Assembly: GCA_963921825.1 (NCBI GenBank)
Contig: OY997596.1
Location: forward strand, 7,569,001 to 7,633,000
DNA from: Erodium maritimum
Lineage: Eukaryota > Streptophyta > Magnoliopsida > Geraniales > Geraniaceae
Length of the DNA: 64,000 nt
Direction: 5' to 3'
Below are positions 1 to 11,755 of this stretch, in pieces. Within the stretch, counting starts at the first letter, position 1. Each line of letters opens with the position of its first letter. The notes beneath the pieces are model-generated. The model was not told the origin of the DNA and did no database searches. It was given only the letters and a program-made list of their open reading frames with translations. The translations under genes were made by a program, and so were the position numbers.

Positions 1-1226
1 ACAAGGCTGCCAAAACTCGAGTCAAGACCACGCCGAGGAGCAAGGAGCCATGTCCGGTACTGCTTCATGTCCACGCCGAGGAGCAGTCCTACCTAGAACC
101 CGTGAAACACCGGCCACCGCCGACTGTAGAACAGCCACGAAGGCCATCGAACTACTGGAGACGATCGGATCTGGAGATCGAGATCCCCAACAAGTTTCAC
201 ATGATCGTCGAATCAGAAGCACCACCCGAAGTGACGAGACCCGACGCTAGCAGAGTCGTCGGCCTTCAAGGGACCTCAACCAGACGATACGGACGGGAAG
301 GACGTGGTCATTGAAAATCGAGTAAGTAATACATAAGGGGATAAAAGTCGAAGGGGGGGGGGGGAGGGGAATGGGGAAGTGAGTAGGAGGAAGACCTTCG
401 TCGGTAACAATTACAATTGTGACCGTCAGCAACGATGGTGAAGGATGGTGGTGGGTAGGAAACCATAGAGTTATAAGGAGGTCACTTTTAGTGAGTTTGA
501 ATGCTATGTTTTGATTGCCTCCTGGCAATTAAAACTCCTACTGAAGCTTTAAATAGTGACATTTAACATAATGATTAAGAGCTCATGAATGATTTGATAA
601 GGATTATTCTCCCGACAACACATTAGCCGGTCAAAGACCGGGCTTACTGTTTCCTTTCCATGTAATATCTGTTGTTATCCAGTTCATATCAAAAGAAACA
701 GAGAATACTTGACATAATTTGGCAAATATATTTGTAGTAAGGAAAGGATAAAACTGTAATTTGACAAATGGAAATATTCCAAATAGATGTCAATGACATA
801 ATCCACCTAGTGGTTTAATGTGAGCTCTCATACTAGAATTTTGATCCATTAGAAACGTCTTCTCAATTAATTCACCAGGTTGTAACCGTCCATTAAAGAA
901 GCAGCATTTGTGACTCCTAATTGGACCGAACTATTTTTAAATCTTATAGTTTCCCCAAAATTTAGTCGTAAATATATGTGGAATAGCTTCATATCCAATA
1001 AAACAAATTGGATACATCTCCAAAATCATTGAGGTTATCAGATAATTAACCAAACTTAATCAAAGAAATGACTCTCTTCATACTACTAGACAAAACATAA
1101 AAATAAATAAAAACTGAACATAACCGATCATTATGAAACAATTCGTGGAAATGGTCCAAACATATATAATCTAGCTGCAAAAACTAAATAAATGAAAGAT
1201 AAACATAAACATAAACTCAATGATGA
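1..1226. other. Intergenic, no gene recognised
   Basis: The first 320 bases are GC-rich and contain a short direct repeat (CCACGCCGAGGAGCA near 29 and 71). Short reading frames there match no family I recognise. A G-rich tract lies at about 350-370. From about 530 to 1226 the sequence is AT-rich with no open frame of note and forms the downstream flank of the MYB gene. Confidence 0.5.
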
Positions 1227-3303
1227 TCAGAACAAGCTGAAGCTGCTGCTACAGTTGCTAGCTTGAGAGGACGAAACCATCTCCATCAGATCCATCTCTT
1301 TGCTCCCAACATCAGTAACAGCTGAGGAACAGTACGACAACTCAGAATCTTCAAACCCTAACCCTAACCCTAACCCCATACTCTTCTTCGTCGAACACGA
1401 ACACCCATTAAGCAGACTTGAGAGGTAGAGGTCGGAGTAAAAGCTCGTACACAACCCACCCGAAACCTCTTCATCAGACCCGCCATTGTTCATCACATGA
1501 TCCACACTCACGCCGTCGTTATTGACAAAAAGGTTCTGCATGAAGAGGAGCTCATCGTGATCGTAGGCATTACCGATCAACTGCGAAGAAGACGGGTCAT
1601 CCTCGGATCTCGCATGTTCTTGTTCGTTGGGGAGTCCGAGGTCGAGGTTGAGCTTGGCTCTGACGTAGTCTTGGAGGATTGAAGAGCGAGGGGTGCTTGT
1701 GTTGGCGGCGGTTCGGGATGATTGGTGCTTGTGTTTTCGCCGGGAAAGAGAGTGTTGCCTCCGTATAGTGGCGTTCCAGTGGTTCTTTATAGTGTTTTCA
1801 CTTCTTCCCGGAATGAGCTTGGCGATCTCCGACCATCTGTTACCGACTTTCTCGTGAGCTTCTACTAATATCCTCTCTTCTTCCTCGCTCCATCTATCTT
1901 TCTGAAACCCATGCACGTAACTAAATTGTAAGATGATTAAACATGCAAGAGGAGTATACACAACAATATTGAAAAAGAAGATATATATAGGCAAGCACTA
2001 ATTATCCACTTAGTTAGTCTGATGGTGAAGATCTCTCTATGTCTCACCTCATATTTAGGTTACAGATTCGAGTATACTTATTTTGGCGCATATAGGTAAG
2101 ATTAGGTTAAAATAGATATTTCCTGCATTTCTCTCAGATAAAAACAAAAGACAACCATAAACTGATTCAATAAGGACGAAACGAGGAATTCCATGAGAAT
2201 CTAAATTCTTTGACATATTTTTGGACAAAATCGTACTTGGTCTTAAAAGAACAAAAAGTAGGCGATCAAAGAATCAATATTATATATTAGTTAATCAAGG
2301 TAATAGAGTGTTTTAAACAACTTTCGATTTTTTTTATCAGCAAAAAAAACGGTTTTATCCAACCCAAGCAATAGCAATTACAAAGGGAAGAAGAGAAAAG
2401 GACCCGAGGGCCCTAGAAGAGAACAACGAAACAAAGAAAAGAAGGATCAAGGCTTAACAACCAAGATTCTGAAACATTTTGACGGTATCCTTATCACTAT
2501 TGGAAGAGGTGAAACTCAACGATTTTCAACAACTTTAGATTGATTAGTTAGAATTAGAAATGAAGCATCTATGCATGGGTTATTGATCTATAACTCAAAA
2601 CCTAAAGATAAAGGTCAATATATATCCATGTTAAGTTCTTATTAGACACCAATCTAAGATAAGATACATAACGATCCAAAAAAATGAAATATGAAAAAGA
2701 AAGAACCTTGATATCAGGACGAAGATGATTATGCCATCTCTCTCGACACTGCTTGCCAGATCTTCCAATCAAATTCTCAGCTATCTTCGCCCACTTCCTC
2801 ATTCCATATTGCTTAACCAACTTTATCAATTTCCTTCACACAACCATTACAAAAAACAAAAAACCCTAGAAATAGTTAGAACTCATGCAAATACTACACA
2901 TTCAGCTTAAACATACAATAATTGCCTACGTAAAAAAAAATCACAACCTATCTTCTTCATCGGTCCACTGGCCCTTGATCAAGGCCACACAAGACCCTCT
3001 TTTCGTCTTCTTATTTCCACCTGGTTTGGACATTTTCGCGGTCGAAACTTCTTTGTTCATCTCATTATGATCTTCAAACATCGCACCCTCCAACAAAACC
3101 CCATCAACAAAACTAGTAGCAGTCACTTGATCATCATTCGACGACCAAAAACGACCCGACACGGCCATTTCCTTGTACACTACGTTGTTGTGACATAAAT
3201 GGTAACCATCTTGGCCCGACAAGAGCTTGTCTTGGTCCGTTATCGGATAACCATACGTCGGGTGGCTGTTTTGTAAGTTTACGGACCTAAAACCTCCTTG
3301 CAT
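1227..3303 (-). CDS. R2R3-MYB transcription factor, MYB64/MYB98/MYB119-like
   Basis: Nuclear DNA-binding transcription factor with two MYB repeats. Three exons are read on the minus strand: 3303-2948, 2833-2707 and 1901-1227, with GT-AG introns of 114 and 805 bp. R2 starts at the motif [10 protein letters not shown] and spans exons 1 and 2; its helix includes [21 protein letters not shown]3 begins at the start of exon 3 ([10 protein letters not shown]) and ends with [11 protein letters not shown], followed by a basic tail RRKHKH. The [16 protein letters not shown] signature and the intron inside the first repeat are typical of the MYB98/MYB64/MYB115/MYB119 subgroup, known in Arabidopsis for roles in the female gametophyte and embryo; the role here is inferred. 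The C-terminal region is acidic and serine-rich. The start at 3303 is the first ATG, but the frame stays open upstream to about 3415, so an extra 5' exon is possible. No internal stops are seen. Confidence 0.88.
1355..1376 (-). repeat. Telomere-like TTAGGG tract inside the MYB coding exon
   Basis: Three tandem GGGTTA hexamers on the minus strand lie in frame in the last MYB exon and encode alternating Gly-Leu. The unit is the six-base form, not the usual plant TTTAGGG. It is most simply a short coding microsatellite. Confidence 0.6.
2330..2527 (-). mobile_element. 5'-truncated LINE 3' end inserted in MYB intron 2
   Basis: A T-rich start followed by TTATCAGC on the plus strand is the reverse complement of a plant L1 3' end with its A-tail. 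The 198-bp insert is bounded by AACAACTTTCGATT at 2316-2329 and AACAACTTTAGATT at 2528-2541, a 14-bp target-site duplication with one mismatch. It lies wholly within the 805-bp second intron of the MYB gene, in the same sense as the gene. Confidence 0.72.
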
Positions 3304-3930
3304 GGCCGTGGAAGGTAGAAGAAAAGAGCTTGATTTGTGCAAGAAAACCCCGTAACAAATACAAATGGAGTCGAGAAGCTTACACTTGACATTGTAATAA
3401 TGAGCTACGTGGGGTCAAAGCCGTTGATCTCATGGACTTTTCTCTCGTATCCCATCGGACGGCTGAGGTTTGGTAGAGTTAACTCCTGGTCTTCCTCTGT
3501 TTGACCGAGAGGTGGAGGGATTAGTGGGTTCGTTGGCATTGATTAGGCAATAAATGACCTCGTTTTATTCTTATTAAATCACACTTATCGCTCAAAATTG
3601 AAAGGTTTGTGTTATGGGTCATTCAGTGCAATTCCCGTAGTGAAGAACAAGGTGTGGACGCTATGGGATGAGCTCATGATTAATGATATTTAATATGGTG
3701 AGGGAAATTTGGAGAACATTAAGGCCTAGGTTTTAACTGCATTTGGTGGTTCCTAATAGGTGTTTCTATTTACCTTGCGCTCTCGTTTAGAAGCCTAAGA
3801 TTGAATATATTTGTGGATAAAACAAGGAGCCCAATCTTGAACTTGTGACAAGTATATGCCCATCTCGACTTGGGCTTCAACGGCCGTACTGATCTAAAAC
3901 GAGCCAACATGATCCCCATGTGATTTAGTA
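3304..3930. other. MYB upstream region, no other gene seen
   Basis: This stretch lies 5' of the MYB gene and should include its promoter and any missing 5' exon. I found no clear TATA box that decides a start, and no coding frame. Confidence 0.4.
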
Positions 3931-4014
3931 TTAACAACAAGGTCATGTCCTATATGTGAAAATTACCCGAACACAGTGTTCTCACCTTAATCGTTATTAA
4001 CAACAAGGTCATGT
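3931..4014. repeat. 66-bp direct duplication, second copy split by a retroposon
   Basis: The unit at 3931-3996 (starting TTAACAACAAGGTCATGT) begins again at 3997. The second copy is interrupted at 4014 and resumes at about 4829 after the inserted retroposon. The copies differ at about one position (ACAGTG versus ACAATG), so the duplication is recent and older than the insertion. Confidence 0.75.
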
Positions 4015-4826
4015 ATTGATACGAGACAAACAGCGCCGCCCCCTTTTTTTTTTCTCTCTCGTCCAAGCCCTAGAGAAGCTTTTCACGCCGCCCCCTTTTG
4101 TGCCATCACCGGCGACGGCCATGGCCACCGGCCATGGCTGTCGTCGGTGATAGCTTGCTCCTCCTCCCATAGCTCTCTCCCCCCTTGTCCAGCTCCCCCC
4201 ACTCCACCACCCGTACCCCGTACCCTTTTTTCCCCTTCCCTCTCAAGACCGACGTCGGTTTATCGTTGTCTTCGTTGGCTGGCGTCTGTGCCCGTCTCTA
4301 GCTGATGCTGTTTTGGTTCCTACGGTCACGCCAAGGTGGGTTTGAGCGGTGGTGGGAAGCTCCGGCGACTCGTCACGCTGTAGATCCGGCCTAAACGGTT
4401 ACCTTTAGCGGGGATCTGGAGTTCGTTTTCTGGATTCCTCGGGTCAAGGTCCCTTGTCGGACGGTGGCGATTCTGAAGATGGCTAGGTTTTCTTTTTCCT
4501 TTCGCTTTACAGCTTTCAATAACTGCACTTGATGCAGATTGGGTGTGCACTAGTTGCACGATTTATGTGCGCTAGTTGCACGTTTGGTGTGCCCGTTATG
4601 TGGCACGGTTTGGTGTGCACATTGTTGCACTTTTGACGTGCACGTGTTTGCACGTTCTAGGGCGTCCTATGTGCGTTCTAGTAGGGAGTTCGGTAATATT
4701 ATATTATAGGCTTGTCAGTTTGGAGTCTGTAATTTTATCGTTTGCTTGTGCGCTTTCATCAGATTGTATGTATGTCACGTTGATTGATATATAAAATTGA
4801 TGCCTCTCGTTTTTCGTCAAAAAAAA
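4015..4826 (+). mobile_element. Non-autonomous poly(A) retroposon (LINE-type 3' end)
   Basis: An 812-bp insert is flanked by a perfect 16-bp target-site duplication, AACAACAAGGTCATGT, at 3999-4014 and 4827-4842. It ends in TCGTC plus an A-tract (from about 4819), preceded by GATATATAAAATTGATG, which resembles the 3' ends of plant L1 elements. The 5' half is C/T-rich with two CGCCGCCCCC blocks. Positions about 4540-4660 hold degenerate GTGCAC/GTTGCAC repeats. No reverse transcriptase is present, so it must have been mobilised in trans or be a deletion derivative. Confidence 0.75.
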
Positions 4827-4979
4827 AACAACAAGGTCATGTCCTATATGTGAAAATTACCCGAACACAATGTTCTCACCTTAATCGTTATTGGGTTAAA
4901 TTTTTAGAAATTTGATTTTGAACAATGAAAGATCATGGACATCGTAATAAGAAAATGACCTTCGATGGACGGGTAAGAT

Positions 4980-6133
4980 TAGTTCGTTGTCGTTTAGTCG
5001 TTTAATATAATCTTAATATGAATCACGTTCATCATACACAATTATGTTGTGCATGATGATGCACATCCTCATTGTCATCGCCAATTTACGATCGTCCCAA
5101 TTTCGAATTGGCCTAATGACGGTATTAAATAAAGATCGGAGAACTCCGAAAGTCCTCTCGACATCCTTCCTCGCATCCTCTTATTTTTGTGCATATATCA
5201 CGTGTTTCGGAAGTTGTGGTGGTGGGATGGACTTCACAAAAGTTTTCCACGGTAGATACATTCTGGTAGTTAAGTAGTAAGGAGTGTTGTAATCGTGACC
5301 GTATACCTGAAATTGGATTTCTGGCTTCTCACCTCGTAGTACGCAAGCAAACAATGATGATTGGTTCAACACATTAATGTCGTTATTCGCCCCCTGCATA
5401 CCGAAATATGCATACGGAAACCAGGTGTCGAACCTTGCAACGACTTCAAGCATAATTTTGGTCCAGGATAATTGCCCGCTCATGAACCCCTTGGTGCGCT
5501 TTTGGACAATTCTTCAACGACCAATGCATGCAAACAAGACTCCCAATGCAACCGGGGAAACCACGTATTTCATTTACATGCAAAAAGGTGGGCAATATCA
5601 TTATCGTTCAGCTTCCTAAGTCTCTCTGAAAACGTTAATGATGACACAACAAAACTATGCATGCAGTCGAGCGACGTCGTCTCCGCCATTTTCAAATGTT
5701 CGTCCAAGCTATCGACTGATGAACCGTAGCATAGCATCTGGATAACGGCATCACACTTTTGGTAAGTGGAGAACCCAGGCCGCCAACGACAATCCCCTCT
5801 TAGGGTGAAGTATGGATCGAATTCGGACACTTCTCCTAAAAGTTTCATAAAAACGGACTTTGTTATATGGAACTGTCGACGATTTTTTTTCCCATACACA
5901 AGTTGATGAATGAAGTAGTCGGTCAAAAGCCGCTCATGAGCATCTTGTCGATCCCTGAAAATGTAATTCATGTTGTGCTTTACAGGCATTGGGTTCATGA
6001 TCCGTTCCTCAGCTACCTTAACAATTGCATGTAACGCCTTCATTATTGCATTCTCCACCTTCCGGATCATCTCCCATAACGTGGCATAATCGATTGCGAG
6101 CGCATCAAACTCTTCACCACTAGAAAAGTCCAT
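4980..6133 (-). pseudogene. Degenerate PIF/Harbinger transposase
   Basis: Broken HARBI1-like DDE nuclease. The N-terminal block (6133-5570) contains the family segment GFSTYQKCDAVIQMLCYGSS. The catalytic block continues in other frames: the usual SLDCMHW motif reads SLVCMHW at 5521-5541, so the first catalytic Asp is Val (codon 5533-5535). The second Asp survives in GANNDINVLN near 5370, and the Glu survives in DVERTFGVLR near 5140. At least two frameshifts and stops separate the blocks. This copy cannot encode an active enzyme. I could not identify its terminal inverted repeats. Confidence 0.82.
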
Positions 6134-6609
6134 CAACAATCGAAAAACTTAAACATTCTCGGAAAAATGGTGTAGGGAGAACAAATAAATACTTGATGGT
6201 GTGGAAAAAATGGAAGTTGAATAGGTTCTTATAGCGAGAAAGTCGTTTTAAAAAATTATTTTTTGAAGCAAATTCGACCGACTCAACAATAAGTGGCAGA
6301 TTCTACGTCATTATCGAATCTCAACGCAGAAACGACCCACGTGTCAGGTGTTGAATCGGCTAGTCAAAATTGTCAAAGCAAAAAAGACCGTCTTTTACAA
6401 CGTCACCGATTCAACGTAAGAAATGATCATGATTTGATGATTCGAGATTTCAAAATACCAATCTTAATTGAAACGATGTCACGTGAGTGCTATAAGTCTT
6501 CATTAAAATAAGACTTTTACAATTACCCCACAGTCTCATCCAAGAAATGTGAAGCAACTATCGCTCATGTGAGTTTTCAACTTCGATATTTTGATGGATT
6601 AAGTTTTTA
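6134..6609. other. Upstream flank of the Harbinger relic, no gene seen
   Basis: Probably includes the 5' leader of the dead transposase; the only frame is a short one with no recognisable domain. The last nine bases, 6601-6609 (AAGTTTTTA), are the left target-site duplication of the adjacent foldback element. Confidence 0.4.
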
Positions 6610-7086
6610 GGGAAAATATCATATTGGTACTCTTAACTATACGTTTTTAGCACATTGGTACCCTTAACTAATTTAATCACTAAAAAGGTACCTAAAGTTT
6701 CCAATGAGTAACATTTTAGTGTTTTCCGTCCATTTTTGGACGGAAAATGGTCATGGTGGTAGAGACGAAGGCTGGGGAAGAAACAGAATGAAGGAGAAAC
6801 AGAATGAAGGAGGCGTATGTATGAAAAAAATGGGGGAGATGAAGGTTGCGTAGGAGAAATAAGGTAAAAGAATAATTAGGGTTTGAACCTAGAGGGATAT
6901 TTGTGTCATTTTTTGAAAGTTTAAGGTCATGTGCATTGCACATGACCATTTTCCGTCCAAAAATGGACGGAAAACACTAACGTGTTACTGATTGGAAACT
7001 TAAGGTACATTTTTAGTGATTAAATTAGTTTAGAGTATCAATGTGTTAAAAACATATAGTTAAGGGTACCAATCTAATATTTTCTC
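6610..7086. mobile_element. Mutator-type foldback MITE
   Basis: A 477-bp element with long inverted arms of about 145 bp. The left arm starts GGGAAAATATCATATTGG; the right arm, read in reverse complement, starts GAGAAAATATTAGATTGG. The arms also share the TTTTCCGTCCATTTTTGGAC block at about 6721-6745 and 6945-6970. The flanks are a perfect 9-bp duplication AAGTTTTTA (6601-6609 and 7087-7095), the length typical of Mutator-like elements. The centre encodes no transposase, so it is non-autonomous. Confidence 0.85.
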
Positions 7087-8287
7087 AAGTTTTTACACAT
7101 CATGTAGTTATTTAAAGTGGTATCACCGTATCAAGTTTCTTATGATCTTTTGACTATTATGTCCAACACCATCACCATCTATTCACGTGACAACCCCGTC
7201 ATTTTCTTCTCGGCCTTACCCTATCCGTAAGTATAAAATCGTACCTACTCTACATTGCACACCATGTGTTGCTCAAAACTCAAAGTTCTTCACGGCTCTC
7301 CTTAATATCCTATAGAATATACTCATTAATACTATCTCTCTGGATAAAAATAAAAATGAGTGACAAGCCACCATACAATACATGTAAACTGGGGTTAAAA
7401 TTAAGATTTTACGACTTAAAAAAAAAAAACTCTCTACGCAGCCCTTGTTGAACGCGCCACACTTCGGTCTTCGATTCCGATACGAGTCGTCGATGTTCAG
7501 AGACTACACAACCGCTTCGTGGAGTGGCGGTTCCAGCCGGAGTCGTCTGTGGGGATCGGAGGTTGCAGGTTCTCGATAAGGCGGGGTCGCAGATCAACGC
7601 CGGAGCGGTTTTTGCTCTGGTTCGATCAAAGGAGGCGCCCTCTGGTCGAAGTTGATCACGTTTTTGTAGTCGAAGTCGATCTCGGTCAGCCGGTTTTGGG
7701 TACAGCGGTGCTGTACTTTTCACCGGAACTGTTGTGCCGCTGCCAGGGGTGTTCGGAGTTGCTGGTTTTTGGTGTGGTCCGGTGTTGCAGCCGGGTTTCT
7801 CTGGTTGTGTTTCCCTGAAACGAGTGCAGCGCCTTGGTCAGCTGAATCGAACAACATGAGGAAGGAGCCACAATTTTTGTCTTTTTCTGTGTTTTGTTCG
7901 ATCCTCCTATCCACTTATGATTCCTATTGTCATATTGTGAAGGATCGTCGGACTGTTTCGATGAAGTCAGGCGTTATGGATGGGAATGGGAAGGGAGTGA
8001 ACCAGGGCTCCAAAGTTTCAGCTAAGGCCAGAAGAAAGGCTTGTACTGTTTCATTGAAGGGCGAAGACAAGAAGGTCGGGTCAGGCAAGGTTTTTTAGAA
8101 AACGAAGGAAGTTCGGAAACCTTCGAATTCAAGAAAGAAGAAGCAGGTCGTTCATGACATTGTGCAGGAAATTAAGGATCATGTCGTCTGTCAGGCAACC
8201 AGTGAGTTGGAGCTTCCTAGAGTTGTTGCAGATAGGAATCAGACGTTCACTAAACCAGCCAACAAGGAGAGTACATCGGAGAACGTC

Positions 8288-11200
8288 TATCACGCCCCAA
8301 ATCCGGTTTTGACCGGACTCGAGACGTGAACTAAAACAATAATAAATACAAGTGAAACTTTAAAAGAAATAAATCTCCAACAACATTTTTAAAGTATCAA
8401 ATCTGAGATACGAGTCCACAACTCGAAAATCCAGGAATAACCAAAATGTTTCGTGCAAAAAATAGAATGTACGCCTCTAGACCACACTAGCCTAAGACCC
8501 TCGCTAGCTCCCAGGCTCCGAGAATCCCGCTAGACCAACTCCCGCTCAAAACTTGTGGAACAACAAAGTAAAGGGGGTGAGCTTTTGCTCAGTAGGAAAA
8601 GTAGTTAAAGTAATGAGTATTCGCTCACCACCACGAGTAACCGTCTAATTAGGGCATACTAGTAAGCACAGTAACTAAGAACAGTTAAACACAAAACCAA
8701 GACGACGTTTAGTCCTCACTCGGATACAACCCGTAAATTAGCCTCGACGTTGAACCGAACTTAAAACCACTTTTCTCATATATGCCCTTGACCACTATCG
8801 TTCACTCAAGTCTCAATAGACAACAACCACGGTTATCTCACAACCGACCACGCGTGCGAACCCGCACAGCAATACACTAAACTCAGCTAAAACTGTATCT
8901 TAGATCAAGAAGATCACCTAGCATGCATAAGCAGTTACATCAGTCAACACAGATCAAAACACATAGCAATATCAACAATCACTACCGCCTATGGTATCCC
9001 AGAACAATGCGTCGGCTTCCCATATCCCGGCTCAACCACACCGTACCGAAGTTAACATCGGTCTAGACATCTTCCGATCGGGTACAACTCATGACATATT
9101 GGACCGGAATCCTCCTACGGTCGGGTATCTTCTCGCAACACGGGGCACAACTCACATCGTTCAGCCAATACAAACACACAGGTAAAGCAATAGCAACCAC
9201 GCAGCAAGTCATAAAGAATACACACATTGAGTCTCCCATGCTACTCCAGATCACACCAATATAGCACATTTCACCGACACCTAGTCGGAAGGCAGGCGCA
9301 CCTTATCACGGAATCATAGCACGTTTTACCGACCTATAGTCAGAAGACAGGCGCACCTTAACACGAAACCATAGCACACTTTACCGACACCTAGTCGCAA
9401 GGCAGGCACACCTTATCACGAAACCATAGCACGTTTTACCGACACCTAGTCGCAAGGCAGGCGCACATTATCACGTAACCACAGCTCATTTTACCGACAC
9501 CCGGTCGGAAGGCATGCGCACCTCGTCACGAAATCACCGCTCATTTTACAGACACCCGATCGGAAGGCAGGCGCACCTCGTCACGAAATCACAGCTCATT
9601 TTACCGACACTCGGGCGGGAGGCAGGCGCACCTTACCACATAATCCGCTCATTGAGCACACGTCACACCAACGTATCATGTCAACCATATCAACCAACAT
9701 ATCATACTAACCTATCATGCTAACACATCACCAGTCTGGATATCCTATACCGGAATCTCCGTTGGTATAGGTATCATATCGGAACACACGGTATGTCATT
9801 ACTAATCAATCTTACCGAAACACATCATATCGGTCTATCAATCACCCGATCATACCACAAGAAATAGTTCACGTCATATCAAGCATGGCACACTTGCCCA
9901 AACATAGCAACATACTACACCGAGTATACCCTATCATGATTCTCAACCTAACAACGGATAAACCACACATCAAGCATCACAATCATAGATCATGACTTTA
10001 CAATCAACACACAAGCCTAAGGGCTCGACATGGCCCGCATGCATTTATACATCACGACAATTCCCAAACTTACGGCTCGACATGGCTCGTAAGCTATCCC
10101 TCATTTCACTCGTTCCTCACATCCTAATCATGCAATTCTAACAATTAGATCAAGTAATTACAACCTATATGCATACTAGTAACTTTCGGCAATTAAACCG
10201 GTATTCGCTACTTTCCCTACCTCAAAAGCAATCCAATCCAGCAGCGGATGACCTGGCTAGCTTCCTCCTCGTCACTTCACGGGGTCCAAAAATCTCCTCC
10301 TCCGCCAAGCTTGGGTCCAATGTCTAAGACTACAAGCAATACAAGAATTAATGCTAATACAAGTGTGGATTAAAGAGGGAAATACCCAAACTAATCCAAA
10401 TTGCTCAACTTGGCAAAATGGGCCCGGAAGGCCCATTTTGCCCGGAATCGGGAAAACGTCCCTCGGGACTCCGAAAGTTTCCCTATTCGTGTCTATCCAA
10501 CATAATTAATTTACTTGTTCCAAGGCACCTGACGGAATTAAATTCCGAGGTCCGAGCGTTCTAAATTCGCATTTAAAGTTTCTAAGCGTTTTTCCCGAAG
10601 TTTCATGAAACGCATCCATAATTCGTTCCGAGTGTGAAAACATCGTCCCGGGGTTCATCCACGACCGTCCCATTTACGAAACCACCAAAACCCGTCCATG
10701 TGGGCCCCACGGCCACACATGGCTGTGTGTGGCCAAACCGGACCGGCCGGTCACGGTTCATGGGTGGCCGACCATGGCCGGTCCCGGTTCTAAGGGTGGC
10801 CGACCATGGCCGGTCATCTCCTCCTCCGGTAGCCGGATTCTGGCGACCAGCCAGAGCTCCGGCGAGTCTCCGATTGTCGGAAAAATATCTAATTTCTCCA
10901 AAAAGCTCCTAACTAGTTTTAGGTTCTCCATATCACCATTTTTAAGCTTTAGAACTACTCAAATCATCCAAAGTTTCAAGACCCATGGTGGGTTTCATCA
11001 AAAACTACTAAAACCAAGTGATTTTCATCATCAAACTCCACTTCTTTTTCACAAATCAACATTTAAGCCTTCCAACACCCAAAACCCACTAGTTCAAGTC
11101 ATCTCTACTCAAACCCACAACACCAATTTCATCAAATAAGGAAATAAAGCATACCAACCTCTAGGAAATGAAGATATGAAGAAGATGAAGTAGATTTGAG

Positions 11201-11755
11201 AAGATTTGGTGTTGAAATGGCCAAAAAAGAGCTTCATTTCTCTTGCTTCTTCTTCAAGCTTCAATGGAGTTTTGCACTCTCTCTCTTCTCACAAAGGAGA
11301 TTTCGGCCAAGATGAAGAAAATGGGCTGAATTGATGCCCCATGTGGTTTTATCCTTAAGGTGGAAATGTCCATTTGGTCCTTTAGTCCATCTCTCTCTAT
11401 TTTGTCCATATGTGGGGACCATTTGGTCTTTTAACCCACTTTTCTTCCCCTCCAAGCTAACATGGACATGTGTCCATGTGGGGACCACTCCTACCCAAAA
11501 ATATCTCAGCTCTTAATATTTTATTTGTTAATAATCCAAAATCGACCGAGTTTGACCCGGGTTTGACTTTTTCACAAAAGGTGTCATTTGAAAGGAAATG
11601 ACCCAACTAAGCTAACTGTAACGACGACTAAGCTTTTTGGGTCCCTGAAAGGTCCCGAATGACTCCCGAAGTCATCGATTGACTTTTTCGGCGGAAAGTC
11701 AACTTTCGCCAAAAACCACCGGTTCGACCGGGATCACCCGGGGGCGGTTCTTACA
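8288..11755 (+). mobile_element. Solo LTR, copy 1 (3.47 kb)
   Basis: Starts TATCACGCCCC (expected TG changed to TA) and ends GGGCGGTTCTTACA. The flanking 5-bp duplication is ACGTC/ATGTC, differing by one C-to-T change. Shared features with copies 2 and 3 are the CGGTTTTGACCGGACTCGAG block just inside the start and the GGGGGTGAGCTTTTGCTCAG block near 8575. No gag, protease, reverse transcriptase or integrase frame occurs inside. Ends and TSD fit an LTR left by LTR-LTR recombination. A Ty3/gypsy (Tekay/Del-like) origin is plausible from the long LTR but not shown. Strand is arbitrary, set by the TGTCACGCCCC end. Confidence 0.78.
9268..9640 (+). repeat. Tandem array, about 56-bp units, in solo LTR 1
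   Basis: About 6.5 degenerate copies of a unit containing TTTTACCGACACC...GGCAGGCGCACCTTATCACG. Units vary by substitutions and small indels. This is a minisatellite in the LTR. It is not CRISPR-like because there are no unique spacers. Confidence 0.75.

Noticed and set aside
1355..1376. Interstitial telomere scar
   Set aside because: Only three hexamers, in frame inside a coding exon, and not the usual plant heptamer.
9268..9640. CRISPR-like regular repeats
   Set aside because: Units are contiguous and diverged along their whole length, with no unique spacers, and lie in a plant LTR.
8288..11755. Classifying the LTR-like units as TIR DNA transposons
   Set aside because: The two ends are not inverted repeats of each other (TGTCACGCCCC versus TGTAAGAACCG), while TG...CA ends with 5-bp TSDs fit LTRs.
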